DNA of 48,223 nt, taken from the NCBI GenBank assembly GCA_902518475.1, contig CABYGI010000007.1, positions 1 to 48,223 on the forward strand. The letters run 5' to 3'. Under the pieces are notes generated by a model. The model was not told the origin of the DNA, did not search any database, and saw only the letters and a program-made list of their open reading frames with translations. Below are positions 1 through 9,398 of this stretch, piece after piece (within the stretch, counting starts at the first letter, position 1; the number at the start of each line of letters is the position of its first letter). Made by a program: the position numbers and the translations under genes. Source of the DNA: an uncultured Prochlorococcus sp. (GTDB lineage: Bacteria > Cyanobacteriota > Cyanobacteriia > PCC-6307 > Cyanobiaceae).

Positions 1-60
1 GAAAAGGATACAGTTGAAGAGGATATTGATTCAGGGGAAAATACTTCTGAAGATGTATAA
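1..60 (+). CDS. grpE: GrpE C-terminus (partial)
   Basis: The window opens inside a reading frame that runs in frame 1 to a TAA at 58-60. It encodes an acidic tail of 19 residues ending in TSEDV. Its position 29 bp upstream of dnaJ on the same strand fits grpE, the DnaK nucleotide-exchange factor, which lies next to dnaJ in cyanobacteria. The visible tail is too short to identify from sequence, so the call rests on context only. The 5' part lies outside the window. Confidence 0.6.
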   Translation, partial: EKDTVEEDIDSGENTSEDV

Positions 61-89
61 ATTCCAAATTTTTACTTGAGCATTGTTTA

Positions 90-1214
90 ATGGCTGATTT
101 TTACCAAATACTTGGAGTTTCACGAGATGCTGATGCGGATACCTTAAAAAGGGCATATAGAAAACTAGCAAGACAATATCACCCTGACGTTAATAAAGAA
201 CCTGGTGCTGAAGATAAATTTAAAGAAATTGGCAAGGCTTATGAAGCATTAGCTGATCCTGAAACTAGAGCTAGATATGATCAGTTTGGAGAGGCTGGTC
301 TTGGAGGTGCAGCTGGAATGCCTGATATGGGCGATATGGGCGGGTTTGCAGATTTATTTGAAACATTTTTTAATGGCTTTGGAGGACAAACGCCACAGGG
401 CGGAAGAGCTCAAAGAAGAGGTCCTCAACAAGGAGATGATTTAAGGTATGACCTTAATATTGATTTTAAAGATGCAATATTTGGCCAACAAAGAGAAATT
501 ACAATTCCTCATCTTGAGACATGTGAAGTTTGTAGGGGAATAGGGGCCAAACCAGGAACCGGACCAAAAACCTGCACCACTTGTGGAGGAAGTGGACAAG
601 TTAGAAGAGCTACTAGAACTCCATTTGGTAATTTCACGCAAGTAGGAGAATGTCCTTCATGTAATGGAGCTGGTCAAATAATCTCAGATCCGTGTACAAG
701 TTGCGGAGGTAATGGAGTTAAGCAAGTCAGAAAAAAATTACGAATTAACATTCCTGCAGGAGTTGACACTGGCACTAAATTAAGAGTTTCCGGAGAGGGA
801 AATGTTGGTTTGAAAGGGGGACCGCCTGGAGATCTTTATGTTTTTATTAAGGTGAAGAGTGATTCAAAACTTAAGAGAGATGGAGTGACTATTTACTCAG
901 AAATAGCAGTGAGCTATCTGCAGGCTATTTTAGGAGATACTGTACAAATTATTACTGTTGATGGAAATGTTAATTTAAAAATTCCTAGTGGCACGCAACC
1001 AAATACAACTCTTTCACTTGAGAATAAAGGGGTGCCGAGACTTGGTAATCCAGTTGCCAGAGGAAATCATGAAGTTCTTGTAAAGGTTAAATTGCCAACT
1101 CGCATAACTGATGAAGAACGAAAGCTTTTAGAGGGTTTAGCTTCACAATATTCAGATAAAAACATCAATTCCAGTAGTGGACTATTCAGTAAATTATTTG
1201 GCAAAGAATCTTAA
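90..1214 (+). CDS. dnaJ: Chaperone protein DnaJ
   Basis: DnaJ is the Hsp40 co-chaperone that delivers unfolded clients to DnaK and stimulates its ATPase in the cytosol. All class I parts are visible. The J domain is at residues 3-66 with the HPD motif at 31-33. A Gly/Met/Phe-rich linker spans about 70-105. Four CxxCxGxG zinc repeats lie at about 143-208 ([32 protein letters not shown]), followed by the C-terminal substrate-binding domains. The length of 374 aa is normal for the family. It follows grpE, and its TAA overlaps the ATG of the next gene by one base, suggesting translational coupling. The type I assignment is firm. Confidence 0.97.
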   Translation: MADFYQILGVSRDADADTLKRAYRKLARQYHPDVNKEPGAEDKFKEIGKAYEALADPETRARYDQFGEAGLGGAAGMPDMGDMGGFADLFETFFNGFGGQTPQGGRAQRRGPQQGDDLRYDLNIDFKDAIFGQQREITIPHLETCEVCRGIGAKPGTGPKTCTTCGGSGQVRRATRTPFGNFTQVGECPSCNGAGQIISDPCTSCGGNGVKQVRKKLRINIPAGVDTGTKLRVSGEGNVGLKGGPPGDLYVFIKVKSDSKLKRDGVTIYSEIAVSYLQAILGDTVQIITVDGNVNLKIPSGTQPNTTLSLENKGVPRLGNPVARGNHEVLVKVKLPTRITDEERKLLEGLASQYSDKNINSSSGLFSKLFGKES

Positions 1215-1444
1215 TGACTTCTTTAAAGCATTTGGATCTTAAATCTGTTCCATGTCCTTTAAATGTAGTCAAAATTAAATTGGCTTTAGAGAAGTTATCC
1301 AAAAATGAACAACTTGTTGTTGAATTAGATAAAGGTGAACCAGAAGAAATGGTATTAAAACATTTAAAAGAGATGGGATGGTTAATTAAACAAATAAAAG
1401 AAAATGAAAAATTCATAAAAATAAAAATATTGAATGAAAACTAA
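1214..1444 (+). CDS. TusA/SirA-like sulfur-carrier family protein
   Basis: This 76-aa protein has the TusA/SirA/YedF pattern. A short strand leads into Cys-Pro near residue 14 (SVPCPLNVVK), followed by a helix (KLALEKLSKNE) and a strand-turn-helix segment with an acidic EPEEMVLKHL stretch. TusA proteins carry persulfide on that cysteine for tRNA thiolation and other sulfur transfers. The usual CPxP motif is altered here: the second proline is replaced (CPLN). The start overlaps the dnaJ stop by one base, and its end overlaps the rsgA start by 11 bp, so the three genes look co-translated. Family membership is likely. Whether it acts as a sulfur relay is inference. Confidence 0.75.
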   Translation: MTSLKHLDLKSVPCPLNVVKIKLALEKLSKNEQLVVELDKGEPEEMVLKHLKEMGWLIKQIKENEKFIKIKILNEN

Positions 1445-2351
1445 TAGAAACCACTTAGCTTTAGTAACGAAAAAATTTAATGAATTTTTTTTAGTTGATT
1501 TGAAAAATCAAGAAAACTTTGGAAATATTGATAGATTTTTGTGTAGGGTGAAAAAGTCTATAAATTTTAAAGATCAACTCATATATGTAGGAGATGAAGT
1601 AGTAATTGATAGTATTGATTTAAAAAGCAAACGCGCAATAATAACAAGTCTAAAAAAAAGAAAAAATTTATTATCTAGACCTTCAGTTGCAAATATTTCT
1701 AACATATATATTACTTTCTCTGTTGTAGAGCCTGAGTTAAATTTATCTCAAGTTAATAGGTTTTTGATATCAGCAGAATCGATGAGGGTTGAAGTGACAT
1801 TAGTATTGACAAAGTGTGATTTAATATCTGAGAAAAAAAGGACTTTTTTAGTTGATAAATTTAGGAAATGGGGTTACCAAACAATTACTTTAAATTTACA
1901 GAAATCTGATCAATTTAAAAATTTATTAACTGAGTTAAAGCAAAAAAAGTGTTCGATTTTTATGGGTCCGTCCGGTGTTGGTAAAACTACTTTGCTTAAC
2001 ACGATAATTCCAGGCCTTAAAAATAATACTGCTCCAGTTTCTAGCAAAATTAAAAGAGGAAAGAATACTACTCGAAATGTTGAGTTATTTTCTATATCAA
2101 ATCAAAGTTACATTGTAGATACTCCTGGCTTTAATATGCAACCTCTAGAGGTTGATATTAGAGCACTACCAAATCTCTATTACGAAATAGAAAAACAAGT
2201 AATCGATGAGGGAGTCAGATGTAAATTTCGTAACTGCTTACATTTGGATGATGAGGGCTGCAATTTAGATAAATCTTTTGAAAGATATTCTTTTTACAGG
2301 GAAATGATTGAGTCTTCTAAGAGTCACTATTATCAAAACCAGGAAGATTAA
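1434..2351 (+). CDS. rsgA: Small ribosomal subunit biogenesis GTPase RsgA
   Basis: RsgA (YjeQ) is a circularly permuted GTPase that checks late maturation of the 30S subunit. An OB-fold-like N-terminus (about 1-80) is followed by the permuted GTPase domain. The G4-type motif TKCD comes before the P-loop GPSGVGKTT, as expected for the permutation, and VDTPG supplies the G3 motif. The C-terminal zinc-binding segment [14 protein letters not shown] is present. The length of 305 aa is normal. It overlaps the TusA-like gene upstream and runs 35 bp into the convergent ebfC at its 3' end. Confidence 0.95.
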   Translation: MKTNRNHLALVTKKFNEFFLVDLKNQENFGNIDRFLCRVKKSINFKDQLIYVGDEVVIDSIDLKSKRAIITSLKKRKNLLSRPSVANISNIYITFSVVEPELNLSQVNRFLISAESMRVEVTLVLTKCDLISEKKRTFLVDKFRKWGYQTITLNLQKSDQFKNLLTELKQKKCSIFMGPSGVGKTTLLNTIIPGLKNNTAPVSSKIKRGKNTTRNVELFSISNQSYIVDTPGFNMQPLEVDIRALPNLYYEIEKQVIDEGVRCKFRNCLHLDDEGCNLDKSFERYSFYREMIESSKSHYYQNQED

Positions 2352-2667
2352 GATTTAAGCCTCCAGTTAAATCATTCATTCTTTCTTTCATAGTTGTAGT
2401 AGATAGTTCATGAGCTTTTTGAATAGCTTGTAAAATATTTTGCTCTATTTTTTCTTTATCTGAATTTAATATATTTTCTTGTACTTCTACCTTTAAAGGT
2501 AGTTGATTACCACTGATCCAGACTTTTACCATTTCATCATCACTTTTCCCTTCAATTTCCATATTTTCAAGTTCATCTTGTAATTTTTGAGCATCTTGTT
2601 GAATTTGTTTAGCTTTTTTAAAAGCTTCTGTAAGTTGTCCAAAGTTTGGAAATCCAAAACCCGCCAT
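2317..2667 (-). CDS. ebfC: YbaB/EbfC family nucleoid-associated protein
   Basis: This 116-aa protein matches the YbaB/EbfC family. Members are small dimeric DNA-binding proteins associated with the nucleoid. It has a Gly/Phe-rich N-terminus ([12 protein letters not shown]), a long amphipathic helix with [14 protein letters not shown], a central strand region with [16 protein letters not shown], and a C-terminal helix ending in [10 protein letters not shown]. It is the last gene of the murC-murB-ebfC group, 17 bp after murB. Its final 35 bp overlap the 3' end of rsgA on the opposite strand. The family call is strong. The cellular role in cyanobacteria is not settled. Confidence 0.9.
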   Translation of the reverse strand: MAGFGFPNFGQLTEAFKKAKQIQQDAQKLQDELENMEIEGKSDDEMVKVWISGNQLPLKVEVQENILNSDKEKIEQNILQAIQKAHELSTTTMKERMNDLTGGLNLNLPGFDNSDS

Positions 2668-2684
2668 TTTATAAAAAAGTTTCT

Positions 2685-3578
2685 TTAATTAGGATAGTCA
2701 AAACCAATCATTCTTACTTCTGGTTGCAAATAAATCCCCTTGTTTTGTAGTACTTTTTGTTGAATTACAGTTATTAATTCATAAATATCTTTCGAACTTG
2801 CTGAAGAATTGTTAATTATAAAATTTGCATGCATAGTAGAAATTTCTGCATCTCCAATTTTCAATCCTTTTAAACCCGTATCATCAATTAATTTTGCTGC
2901 ATAATTATTTTTTGGATTTTTAAAAACACTACCAAAACTTGGTAGATGGTATGGCTGTGTATCTGTTTTCAATTTAAGGTTGTTTTTGGTTGTTTGTATT
3001 AATTTTTCGAAATTACCATTTGGTTCAAAATATAGTTTCGCACTTAGAATTGTAAGTTCATTATTTTGAAACGAGCTGAATCTATAATCAAAAAGGATGT
3101 CTTTTCTGTCAATTTCAATTTTTTTATGAGTTTTATTATTTATAACTTTCACAGAAATAAGATTTTTTGCTAACGATAAATTACCTGTACCAGCATTCAT
3201 ATAAATTGCTCCTCCTAAAGTTCCCGGAATACCAACAGCCCATTCTCCGCCTTGTAGTCCATTTTTAGCTAAGGAATTAGACAATGTTGGAAGCATGACA
3301 CCTGCCTCTGCTTCAACAATTCCTGAATTTGGGTTTATAGTTAATGACTTCATTTTTTTTGTACATATAACTAAACCTGTTATGAAAATATCATTTATTA
3401 AAAGATTTGAACCTGCGCCAATTATCTGGCATCTTTGATGGTTAAAATTAGACCATTTTATTAGATACAAAAATTCTTCAATACTTCTTGGTTCCGCAAA
3501 ATATTCAGCAATCCCTCCTACTTTTATCGTCGTATAGTTACTTAGATCTAAGTGTTTAGAAAAATTTTTTTTATTCAT
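2685..3578 (-). CDS. murB: UDP-N-acetylenolpyruvoylglucosamine reductase
   Basis: MurB is the FAD enzyme that uses NADPH to reduce UDP-GlcNAc-enolpyruvate to UDP-MurNAc in cytosolic peptidoglycan precursor synthesis. The N-terminal [12 protein letters not shown] segment, the FAD-binding IGAGSNLL, the [15 protein letters not shown] loop and the SFGSVFKNP motif with the catalytic serine are all visible. It lacks the extra domain of type I MurB, and its 297-aa length fits a type II enzyme. The start lies 3 bp after murC, so the two are surely co-transcribed. Confidence 0.95.
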   Translation of the reverse strand: MNKKNFSKHLDLSNYTTIKVGGIAEYFAEPRSIEEFLYLIKWSNFNHQRCQIIGAGSNLLINDIFITGLVICTKKMKSLTINPNSGIVEAEAGVMLPTLSNSLAKNGLQGGEWAVGIPGTLGGAIYMNAGTGNLSLAKNLISVKVINNKTHKKIEIDRKDILFDYRFSSFQNNELTILSAKLYFEPNGNFEKLIQTTKNNLKLKTDTQPYHLPSFGSVFKNPKNNYAAKLIDDTGLKGLKIGDAEISTMHANFIINNSSASSKDIYELITVIQQKVLQNKGIYLQPEVRMIGFDYPN

Positions 3579-3581
3579 AAA

Positions 3582-5003
3582 TTAGTTATTTATTTGAATT
3601 ATTTTTTCATTTAAAATCGACCAAAAATTATGACAATCACCAGCTCCCATATTCAAAATTAAATCCCCTTTTTGAGTTAATTCGTAAAAATTCTTAGTAA
3701 CTTCATAATAATTTTCTATGTAACTAACATTTTTATTTTTTTTATAAATCAGATCAGTGATAATTTTCGAAGTAATTTTATCTTCGTTTTCTTCTCCTGC
3801 TCCATAAATACTAGTTACATAAATAACATCTGCTTTTGATAGTTCTTCAGCGAAATCTTTAGTAAATTTTTTTACTCGAGAGTATCTGTGAGGTTGGAAA
3901 ATAGCTATTAGTCTACTTTTTTGATTTTCAGTATTATTTTTTTGTTTAACAAATAATCTTCCTAATTTAATCGTCTCTTTTATTTCGTTTGGATGATGTG
4001 CATAATCATCATATAAACTTCTTTCATCTATTTGGCCTCGGAATTCAAATCTTTTTTTTGGCAGTTTCAGATATTTTATATTTTTCTTAATTTCTATAAA
4101 ATCTATTCCTATCATTCTTGAAGCTGCTATTGCTGCAGTGATATTAGATAGATTGTGTTTTCCTGGAATTGGAATATTTAAACTACTAATAAAATTTCCA
4201 TTTTCATAATATTTTCCAATTGTATATTTTGAATTAATTTCAGTTGGGATTATTGCATAAGCTACTTTTTTAGCAGTAGTGTTTGACCACTTATTTTCAG
4301 AATAAAAATTATTCCGCGTGATTTCACAATCAAAATTAATTAATAATTTTTTAGAATTTATAGCGAAATTTTTAAAAGAAGATATTACTTCCCCTAAGTT
4401 AGAGAAATGATCACAATGATCAAAATCAATGTTATTAATTATCCCAATATCGGATTTATAATTAATGATTGTGCCATCAGACTCATCAACTTCAGCAACT
4501 AGGAATTTTGTATCTTCTAAATGACAATTAGAATTATAGATAGGAATTATCCCCCCAGTTATTGAAGAAGAATTCTGTGTACATAACTCAAGCAGTGTGG
4601 AAAGAAAAGTACTGGTTGATGTTTTTCCATGGCTGCCTGCTACAGCCAATGCAGTATAAGAATTCATTAAGAGCGCAAGAATCTCTGAACGATGTTTAAC
4701 TGGTAAATTTCTTTTCTTACAGTAGACTAACTCTTCATTTTCTGGCTTGATAGCTGTGCTTACAACAAAATTTATCAATTTGTTGTTAAATTTTGAATTT
4801 ATAAATTCAATATTTTGTCTGATTTGAGAATTAAAGATAATTGCACCTAATTTTTCTAATTTGATAGTTTCATCGTTTGTAATTAAATCAGATCCTGAAA
4901 TTGAATACCCTTGTTTCAGTAAACCCAATGCAACTGCTGACATTCCAATGCCTCCCACCCCAATAAAATGAAAATGATTTTTAGATATTAATTCTTTATC
5001 CAA
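3582..5003 (-). CDS. murC: UDP-N-acetylmuramate--L-alanine ligase
   Basis: MurC is an ATP-dependent ligase that adds L-Ala to UDP-MurNAc. The N-terminal Rossmann-like motif FIGVGGIGMSAVA, the ATP loop GSHGKTSTS, the central VAEVDESDGT and the C-terminal YDDYAHHPNEI and FQPHRYSR motifs are present in the family order. The length of 473 aa is normal. It is the first gene of the murC-murB-ebfC group and is divergent from gap2, with a 194-bp gap that must hold both promoters. The N-terminus contains MDKELISKNHFHF, and the ATG start fits. Confidence 0.96.
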   Translation of the reverse strand: MDKELISKNHFHFIGVGGIGMSAVALGLLKQGYSISGSDLITNDETIKLEKLGAIIFNSQIRQNIEFINSKFNNKLINFVVSTAIKPENEELVYCKKRNLPVKHRSEILALLMNSYTALAVAGSHGKTSTSTFLSTLLELCTQNSSSITGGIIPIYNSNCHLEDTKFLVAEVDESDGTIINYKSDIGIINNIDFDHCDHFSNLGEVISSFKNFAINSKKLLINFDCEITRNNFYSENKWSNTTAKKVAYAIIPTEINSKYTIGKYYENGNFISSLNIPIPGKHNLSNITAAIAASRMIGIDFIEIKKNIKYLKLPKKRFEFRGQIDERSLYDDYAHHPNEIKETIKLGRLFVKQKNNTENQKSRLIAIFQPHRYSRVKKFTKDFAEELSKADVIYVTSIYGAGEENEDKITSKIITDLIYKKNKNVSYIENYYEVTKNFYELTQKGDLILNMGAGDCHNFWSILNEKIIQINN

Positions 5004-5155
5004 TGTTTATGTTTGCCTCTAATTAAACTAACTTTAAAATAAAATTTTTGGTATTTTTTCTTAAAAAAAAATGATTTTTTCTTGGGAATTAATACAAAAC
5101 TAGACTTATTTGCTTAATAAATCAAAAAAACCTTACGTTATTGCACAAAATTCAG

Positions 5156-5161
5156 TATGAT
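5156..5161 (+). promoter_or_regulatory. Candidate -10 box for gap2
   Basis: TATGAT lies 36 bp upstream of the gap2 ATG. A weak TTACGT-like -35 sits 17 bp further upstream at about 5133-5138. The surrounding 5004-5197 stretch is very AT-rich, so this is a modest prediction from sequence alone. Confidence 0.35.
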
Positions 5162-5197
5162 CAGCAACTTAGGTTAATCATTTAGAAATTATTAGTT

Positions 5198-6220
5198 ATG
5201 ACTTTGCGTGTTGCAATTAACGGGTTTGGCAGAATTGGTCGAAACTTTATGCGTTGTTGGCTCAGTAGAGGTTCTTACACCAATATTGAAGTTGTTGGTA
5301 TTAACGTAACTTCAGATCCTAAGACTAACGCTCATCTCTTAAAATACGACTCAGTCCTTGGCCAACTTGATGGTGTTGATATTCAGTACACTGATGACAC
5401 TTTCGAAATTAATAACAAGACAATTAAGTGTTTCTCTGATAGAAATCCAATGAATCTCCCTTGGAAAGACTGGGGTGTAGATTTAGTTATTGAATCAACT
5501 GGGGTTTTTAATACAGATGTTGGAGCAAGCAAACATTTAGAGGTGGGAGCAAAAAAAGTCATTTTAACTGCACCTGGTAAAGGTGACGGAGTTGGTACTT
5601 ATGTAGTTGGAGTTAATGCTGATACATATAACCATAAAGCTTATGATATTTTGAGTAATGCCAGCTGTACTACCAATTGCTTAGCCCCAGTGGTGAAGGT
5701 TTTAGACCAAACTTTTGGGATTAATAAAGGTTTGATGACTACAATTCATAGTTATACAGGTGATCAGAGAATTCTAGATAATAGTCATAGAGATTTAAGA
5801 AGGGCGAGGGCTGCTGCCACTAATATCGTTCCTACTTCTACAGGAGCTGCTAAAGCAGTTGCACTAGTTTATCCAGAAATGAAGGGTAAATTGACAGGTA
5901 TTGCGATGAGGGTCCCTACACCTAACGTTTCAGCTGTGGATTTCGTTTTCGAATCTTCTAAATCTGTCACAAGCGAAGAAGTAAATAATGCTCTTAAGGA
6001 AGCATCTTTAGGTTCAATGAAGGGAATTATTAAGTATGGTGATGAACCTTTAGTTTCAAGCGATTATGCAGGTACTAATGAATCATCAATTGTGGATAGT
6101 GACCTAACTATGTGTATAGGAGATAATCTTGTTAAGGTCCTTGCATGGTATGACAATGAGTGGGGTTATAGTCAGAGAGTTGTAGATTTAGCAGAGATTG
6201 TTGCTAAAAATTGGGAATAA
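5198..6220 (+). CDS. gap2: Glyceraldehyde-3-phosphate dehydrogenase (Gap2 type)
   Basis: This enzyme interconverts 1,3-bisphosphoglycerate and glyceraldehyde-3-phosphate. In cyanobacteria the Gap2 form serves the Calvin cycle and accepts NADPH. The NAD(P)-binding start [13 protein letters not shown], the catalytic [10 protein letters not shown] with Cys at about residue 155, the HSYTGDQ loop and the C-terminal [12 protein letters not shown] are all present. The length of 340 aa is typical. A hairpin with a U-run begins 15 bp after the stop, so the gene is probably monocistronic. The Gap2 rather than Gap1 assignment is from general resemblance and the one-gene Prochlorococcus context. Confidence 0.95.
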   Translation: MTLRVAINGFGRIGRNFMRCWLSRGSYTNIEVVGINVTSDPKTNAHLLKYDSVLGQLDGVDIQYTDDTFEINNKTIKCFSDRNPMNLPWKDWGVDLVIESTGVFNTDVGASKHLEVGAKKVILTAPGKGDGVGTYVVGVNADTYNHKAYDILSNASCTTNCLAPVVKVLDQTFGINKGLMTTIHSYTGDQRILDNSHRDLRRARAAATNIVPTSTGAAKAVALVYPEMKGKLTGIAMRVPTPNVSAVDFVFESSKSVTSEEVNNALKEASLGSMKGIIKYGDEPLVSSDYAGTNESSIVDSDLTMCIGDNLVKVLAWYDNEWGYSQRVVDLAEIVAKNWE

Positions 6221-7207
6221 TTAAAAGTGCTTAAAAGGTGTATTTTTTAACAATACATCTTTTTTATTTTCCCTAAACTCTACTAATGGTTCACCATTAG
6301 TGAAATAGCCAATTTCCTTAATATTTTTATCTAGTCTTATTAAATTTGTTGCCCATTTTTTGGGTAATGAAAAAACTAATTCATAATCTTCACCTCCAAA
6401 AAAATAATATTCATCCCATTTATCTCCTTTTGGCCAATCCTTATCTGTAGGCATTTTTTCATAATTCAAAATTGCTTTACATTTGCTAGCAATAGCTAAA
6501 TCTTGCACAGCTTGAAATAACCCATCGCTACTATCGGTACATCCTAATTTATTTATTTTTTTATTTGAACGAGTTTTAAGTAGATTTTTTAGAAAATTTG
6601 GGTAAACTTGAGGGCGACAAAAATGTTCGATGGACTTACTGATTAATCTTTTTTTAATAGAAACATTATTATCGAATTTAATATTACCTTGAATCATAAA
6701 GCCTAATTTGCTAAGACCATGAATCCCTGTAGTTAAGATAACTTCACCTGGTTTACAAGCATTTCTTCGTAATTTAAGTTTGCCTTGAATCCCAAAGGCT
6801 GTTATTGAAATAGCTTTTTGATTCCCCTTTGAGCAATCTCCTCCAAGAATTATCCCGCCATATTTTTTTAAAGCTTTATTTATTCCTGTATATAACTCTT
6901 CAACCCAAGACCATTCAGTTTTAGCAGGTAGTATTAGACTTATTGTAATTCCTATTGTTTTTTTACTACCACTAGATAATAAGTCAGAGATGTTGCTCAC
7001 CACTGCTTTCCATCCAAGGTCTTTAGGGCAAATAGTAAGGTCATTGAAATGAATGTTTTCGACCAAAGAATCATTATTTATAAGTAAATCATCATTTTTA
7101 GTTTTGATTAGAGCGCAATCATCTAAGACTTGATTAATAGGCATAAATTTTTTAAGCCTATTAATTAATTCTTTTTCCCCTATATCTTCTAATATTTCTT
7201 TATGCAT
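6221..7207 (-). CDS. thiL: Thiamine-monophosphate kinase
   Basis: ThiL phosphorylates thiamine monophosphate to thiamine diphosphate, the last step of vitamin B1 cofactor synthesis. The DDCALI and LLINNDSLVENIHF segments resemble the metal/ATP-binding N-terminus of the PurM/ThiL fold. ILGGDCSKG, CTDSSDGLFQAV and FFGGEDYELVFSLP are hallmark ThiL motifs. The length of 328 aa is normal. The start overlaps the end of the upstream cyclophilin gene by 8 bp, so it is co-transcribed with it. Its 3' end abuts gap2 and carries the gap2 terminator. Confidence 0.93.
   Translation of the reverse strand: MHKEILEDIGEKELINRLKKFMPINQVLDDCALIKTKNDDLLINNDSLVENIHFNDLTICPKDLGWKAVVSNISDLLSSGSKKTIGITISLILPAKTEWSWVEELYTGINKALKKYGGIILGGDCSKGNQKAISITAFGIQGKLKLRRNACKPGEVILTTGIHGLSKLGFMIQGNIKFDNNVSIKKRLISKSIEHFCRPQVYPNFLKNLLKTRSNKKINKLGCTDSSDGLFQAVQDLAIASKCKAILNYEKMPTDKDWPKGDKWDEYYFFGGEDYELVFSLPKKWATNLIRLDKNIKEIGYFTNGEPLVEFRENKKDVLLKNTPFKHF
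6236..6270 (+). terminator. Rho-independent terminator of gap2
   Basis: A 9-bp stem (AGGTGTATT at 6236-6244 with AATACATCT at 6252-6260, one G-U pair) closes a 7-nt loop and is followed by a T-rich tract to 6270. It lies wholly inside the 3' coding end of the convergent thiL gene. Confidence 0.75.
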
Positions 7208-8291
7208 TTAATTTTAGGTTTTCAATCCCATCTAAGACATCAATTGAAATTATTGTGTCGTCTTTGGTTAGTTCTTCCAATACATCTAAACCTTCTACAA
7301 CATAACCAAAGGCAGCATTCCTTCCATCAATTAAATTGCGACCTGCTGGATTTAATTCTGCCTCATATAAAAAGAAGAAAAATTGCGATGACCCATCATC
7401 AACTGATGTATTTGAATGGGACCACCCTAGAGTTCCAAGCGTTGCGAAAGGTAATGTTGGTGTTTCAGTGTAAAGACCTAGATCTTCAAAAGTTTGGTTA
7501 TAAAAAGTTTCTCTTTCATCAGGAATTCTAATTTCTAGAGGAACGTGACGTTCTTCATTTGTTTCGGGATTTATGTAACCAATTTCTTCACCAATTGGAT
7601 CACCTGTTTGTAGTACAAAAAATTCTTCTGCTCTATTGATGGGTAAATTTTGATAGAAATTCTTTGAAGATAAATCTATAAATGCTCCTGCTGTAAGCGG
7701 GGCATTAAATCCATCTACAATCGCTTTCATGTCTCCTTTTGAGGTTTTTATATTGACTTTTGCTCTACCAAGTAATCTTGGAAGGTCATCAAACTCTTGA
7801 GGAATATCGTAAGGAAATTGATTTGGAAGGAAATATTCTTCTAATCCACCTATTTTATCTAACGCCTCTTTACGGGTTGATATAAATGCGTACTTATCCT
7901 TTGCTTTCGAATAATCTTGAAGGCTATCAAAATTATCTTTGATTTCCAAAAATGTTTTTTCAGCAATTTCCTTTTTATCGTTTGGTAAATCTTTGATAAT
8001 TCTACTTTGATATTTTTTTAGTAAAGATTGACATTTTGTAACAGTTTTTGTGAGAGCGGGCCATCTCCCTCCTCTGACAAGGTCACTAGTTTCTTCCAAT
8101 TTATGTTGAATTTCTTGTAATTCAACTTGCTTGATAGGGAGTGCGTTTCGGAGGATTGCATTAGGGTCTTTTACCGCATTTCCAGTAGGTAAATCAGCTA
8201 GTACTTGAATGGGTTTGAAGAGAAAAACCTGAAAAATTATGATTGAAAAAATTAAAAAAAGTTTGTTCTGATTTGATAAGAATTTTTGCAT
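7200..8291 (-). CDS. Cyclophilin-type peptidyl-prolyl isomerase, exported (TLP40-like)
   Basis: This 363-aa protein begins with a signal-like segment (Lys-containing start, then [15 protein letters not shown]) with possible cleavage after about residue 32, so it is probably exported to the lumen or periplasm. An N-terminal helical region (about 35-165) resembles the PsbQ-like bundle of thylakoid lumen TLP40 cyclophilins. The C-terminal half (about 175-363) is a cyclophilin domain with [34 protein letters not shown] and [14 protein letters not shown] segments. Cyclophilins isomerise prolyl bonds during folding. It is upstream of and overlaps thiL, and is divergent from efp with a 43-bp gap. 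Confidence 0.88.
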   Translation of the reverse strand: MQKFLSNQNKLFLIFSIIIFQVFLFKPIQVLADLPTGNAVKDPNAILRNALPIKQVELQEIQHKLEETSDLVRGGRWPALTKTVTKCQSLLKKYQSRIIKDLPNDKKEIAEKTFLEIKDNFDSLQDYSKAKDKYAFISTRKEALDKIGGLEEYFLPNQFPYDIPQEFDDLPRLLGRAKVNIKTSKGDMKAIVDGFNAPLTAGAFIDLSSKNFYQNLPINRAEEFFVLQTGDPIGEEIGYINPETNEERHVPLEIRIPDERETFYNQTFEDLGLYTETPTLPFATLGTLGWSHSNTSVDDGSSQFFFFLYEAELNPAGRNLIDGRNAAFGYVVEGLDVLEELTKDDTIISIDVLDGIENLKLNA

Positions 8292-8334
8292 AGTACTCTT
8301 GCAGGTTTATGATCCTTGGGGATGTAATACAGGA

Positions 8335-8895
8335 ATGATTTCCAGTAACGATTTTCGCACAGGTACCACCATCGAATTGGATGGACAAGTTTGGCGTGTT
8401 GTAGAATTTCTACATGTCAAGCCTGGTAAGGGTTCTGCTTTCGTGCGAACAAAATTAAAATCAGTTCAAAGCGGCAACGTGGTTGAAAAAACTTTTCGAG
8501 CCGGAGAATCAGTACAGCAGGCTATCCTTGAGAAGTCTAACCTGCAACATACTTATGTGGAGTCTGGAGATTATGTTTTTATGAATATGACAAGTTTTGA
8601 GGAGACAAGACTTTCTTCAGAACAAATCGGTAAAGGCGCTAAGTATTTGAAAGAAGGAATGGAGGTTAATGTTGTTTTCCATAATGGTAAAGTTTTAGAA
8701 GTGGAACTTCCAATATCAATTACCTTGAAAGTTACAGAGACCGATCCTGGAGTTAAAGGTGATACCGCTAGTGGGGGTACTAAACCAGCTATTCTAGAAA
8801 CAGGTGCTCAAGTTATGGTTCCTCTATTTATTTCTGTGGGAGAAATGATTAAAGTTGATACTCGTAACGATAGTTATCTTGGACGTGAAAATTAA
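8335..8895 (+). CDS. efp: Translation elongation factor P
   Basis: EF-P binds ribosomes stalled at polyproline stretches and promotes peptide bond formation. I place the start at the ATG at 8335 ([10 protein letters not shown]), which matches the family N-terminus. A TTG at 8299 would add 12 residues not expected in EF-P. The KOW-like domain with the [16 protein letters not shown] loop carries the tip Lys of the PGKG motif. The [21 protein letters not shown] and C-terminal [12 protein letters not shown] signatures are intact. The length of 186 aa is typical. The stop overlaps the accB ATG by one base (TAATG). Confidence 0.97.
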   Translation: MISSNDFRTGTTIELDGQVWRVVEFLHVKPGKGSAFVRTKLKSVQSGNVVEKTFRAGESVQQAILEKSNLQHTYVESGDYVFMNMTSFEETRLSSEQIGKGAKYLKEGMEVNVVFHNGKVLEVELPISITLKVTETDPGVKGDTASGGTKPAILETGAQVMVPLFISVGEMIKVDTRNDSYLGREN

Positions 8896-9398
8896 TGGCT
8901 ATGAAATTAGATCATGAAGATTTAAATCGCTTAATAGAGAAAATCTCAACGAGTGATATTCAAGAGTTCTTATTAGAGGGAGAAGATTTTAAACTCGAAA
9001 TAAAACGAAATTCATTAGATCAAAATCAATTATCTAATAATTTACTTTCAAATACTTCATTTGATAGGCAACCAATTGCTCAAAAACCTGTTAATGATAA
9101 TGTCTCAATAGTTAATGAGCCAGAGGTGCCTCAGGTAGCACCGCCTGGGCGTTCTGATCTTACTGATATTACTTCTCCTATGGTAGGAACCTTTTATAGG
9201 GCTGCAGCGCCTGGTGAGGAGCCATTCGTGGAAGTAGGAAGCAATGTTGTAGTCGGCCAAACTATTTGCATTTTGGAGGCTATGAAGTTGATGAATGAAA
9301 TTGAATCTGAATTTAACGCAGAAATAGTAGAGATTCTTGTTGAGAACGGAACACCAGTTGAATTTGGGCAAGTTTTAATGCGTATTAAGCAGTCCTGA
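8895..9398 (+). CDS. accB: Biotin carboxyl carrier protein of acetyl-CoA carboxylase
   Basis: AccB carries the biotin that shuttles CO2 between biotin carboxylase and carboxyltransferase, making malonyl-CoA for fatty acids. The C-terminal biotinyl domain (about 88-167) contains the EAMKLMNE motif, with the biotinylated Lys near residue 129. The N-terminal part (1-85) is a helical segment and a Pro/Asn-rich linker. The length of 167 aa fits. A second in-frame ATG two codons later is an alternative start. It is coupled to efp and overlaps the convergent pdxA by 24 bp. Confidence 0.96.
   Translation: MAMKLDHEDLNRLIEKISTSDIQEFLLEGEDFKLEIKRNSLDQNQLSNNLLSNTSFDRQPIAQKPVNDNVSIVNEPEVPQVAPPGRSDLTDITSPMVGTFYRAAAPGEEPFVEVGSNVVVGQTICILEAMKLMNEIESEFNAEIVEILVENGTPVEFGQVLMRIKQS

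Noticed and set aside
7202..7531. 109-aa frame opposite the cyclophilin
   Set aside because: It is a shadow of a well-supported gene with His/Leu-rich nonsense composition.
8299..8334. Upstream TTG start for efp
   Set aside because: It adds 12 residues that do not belong to the EF-P N-terminus, while ATG at 8335 gives the family start.
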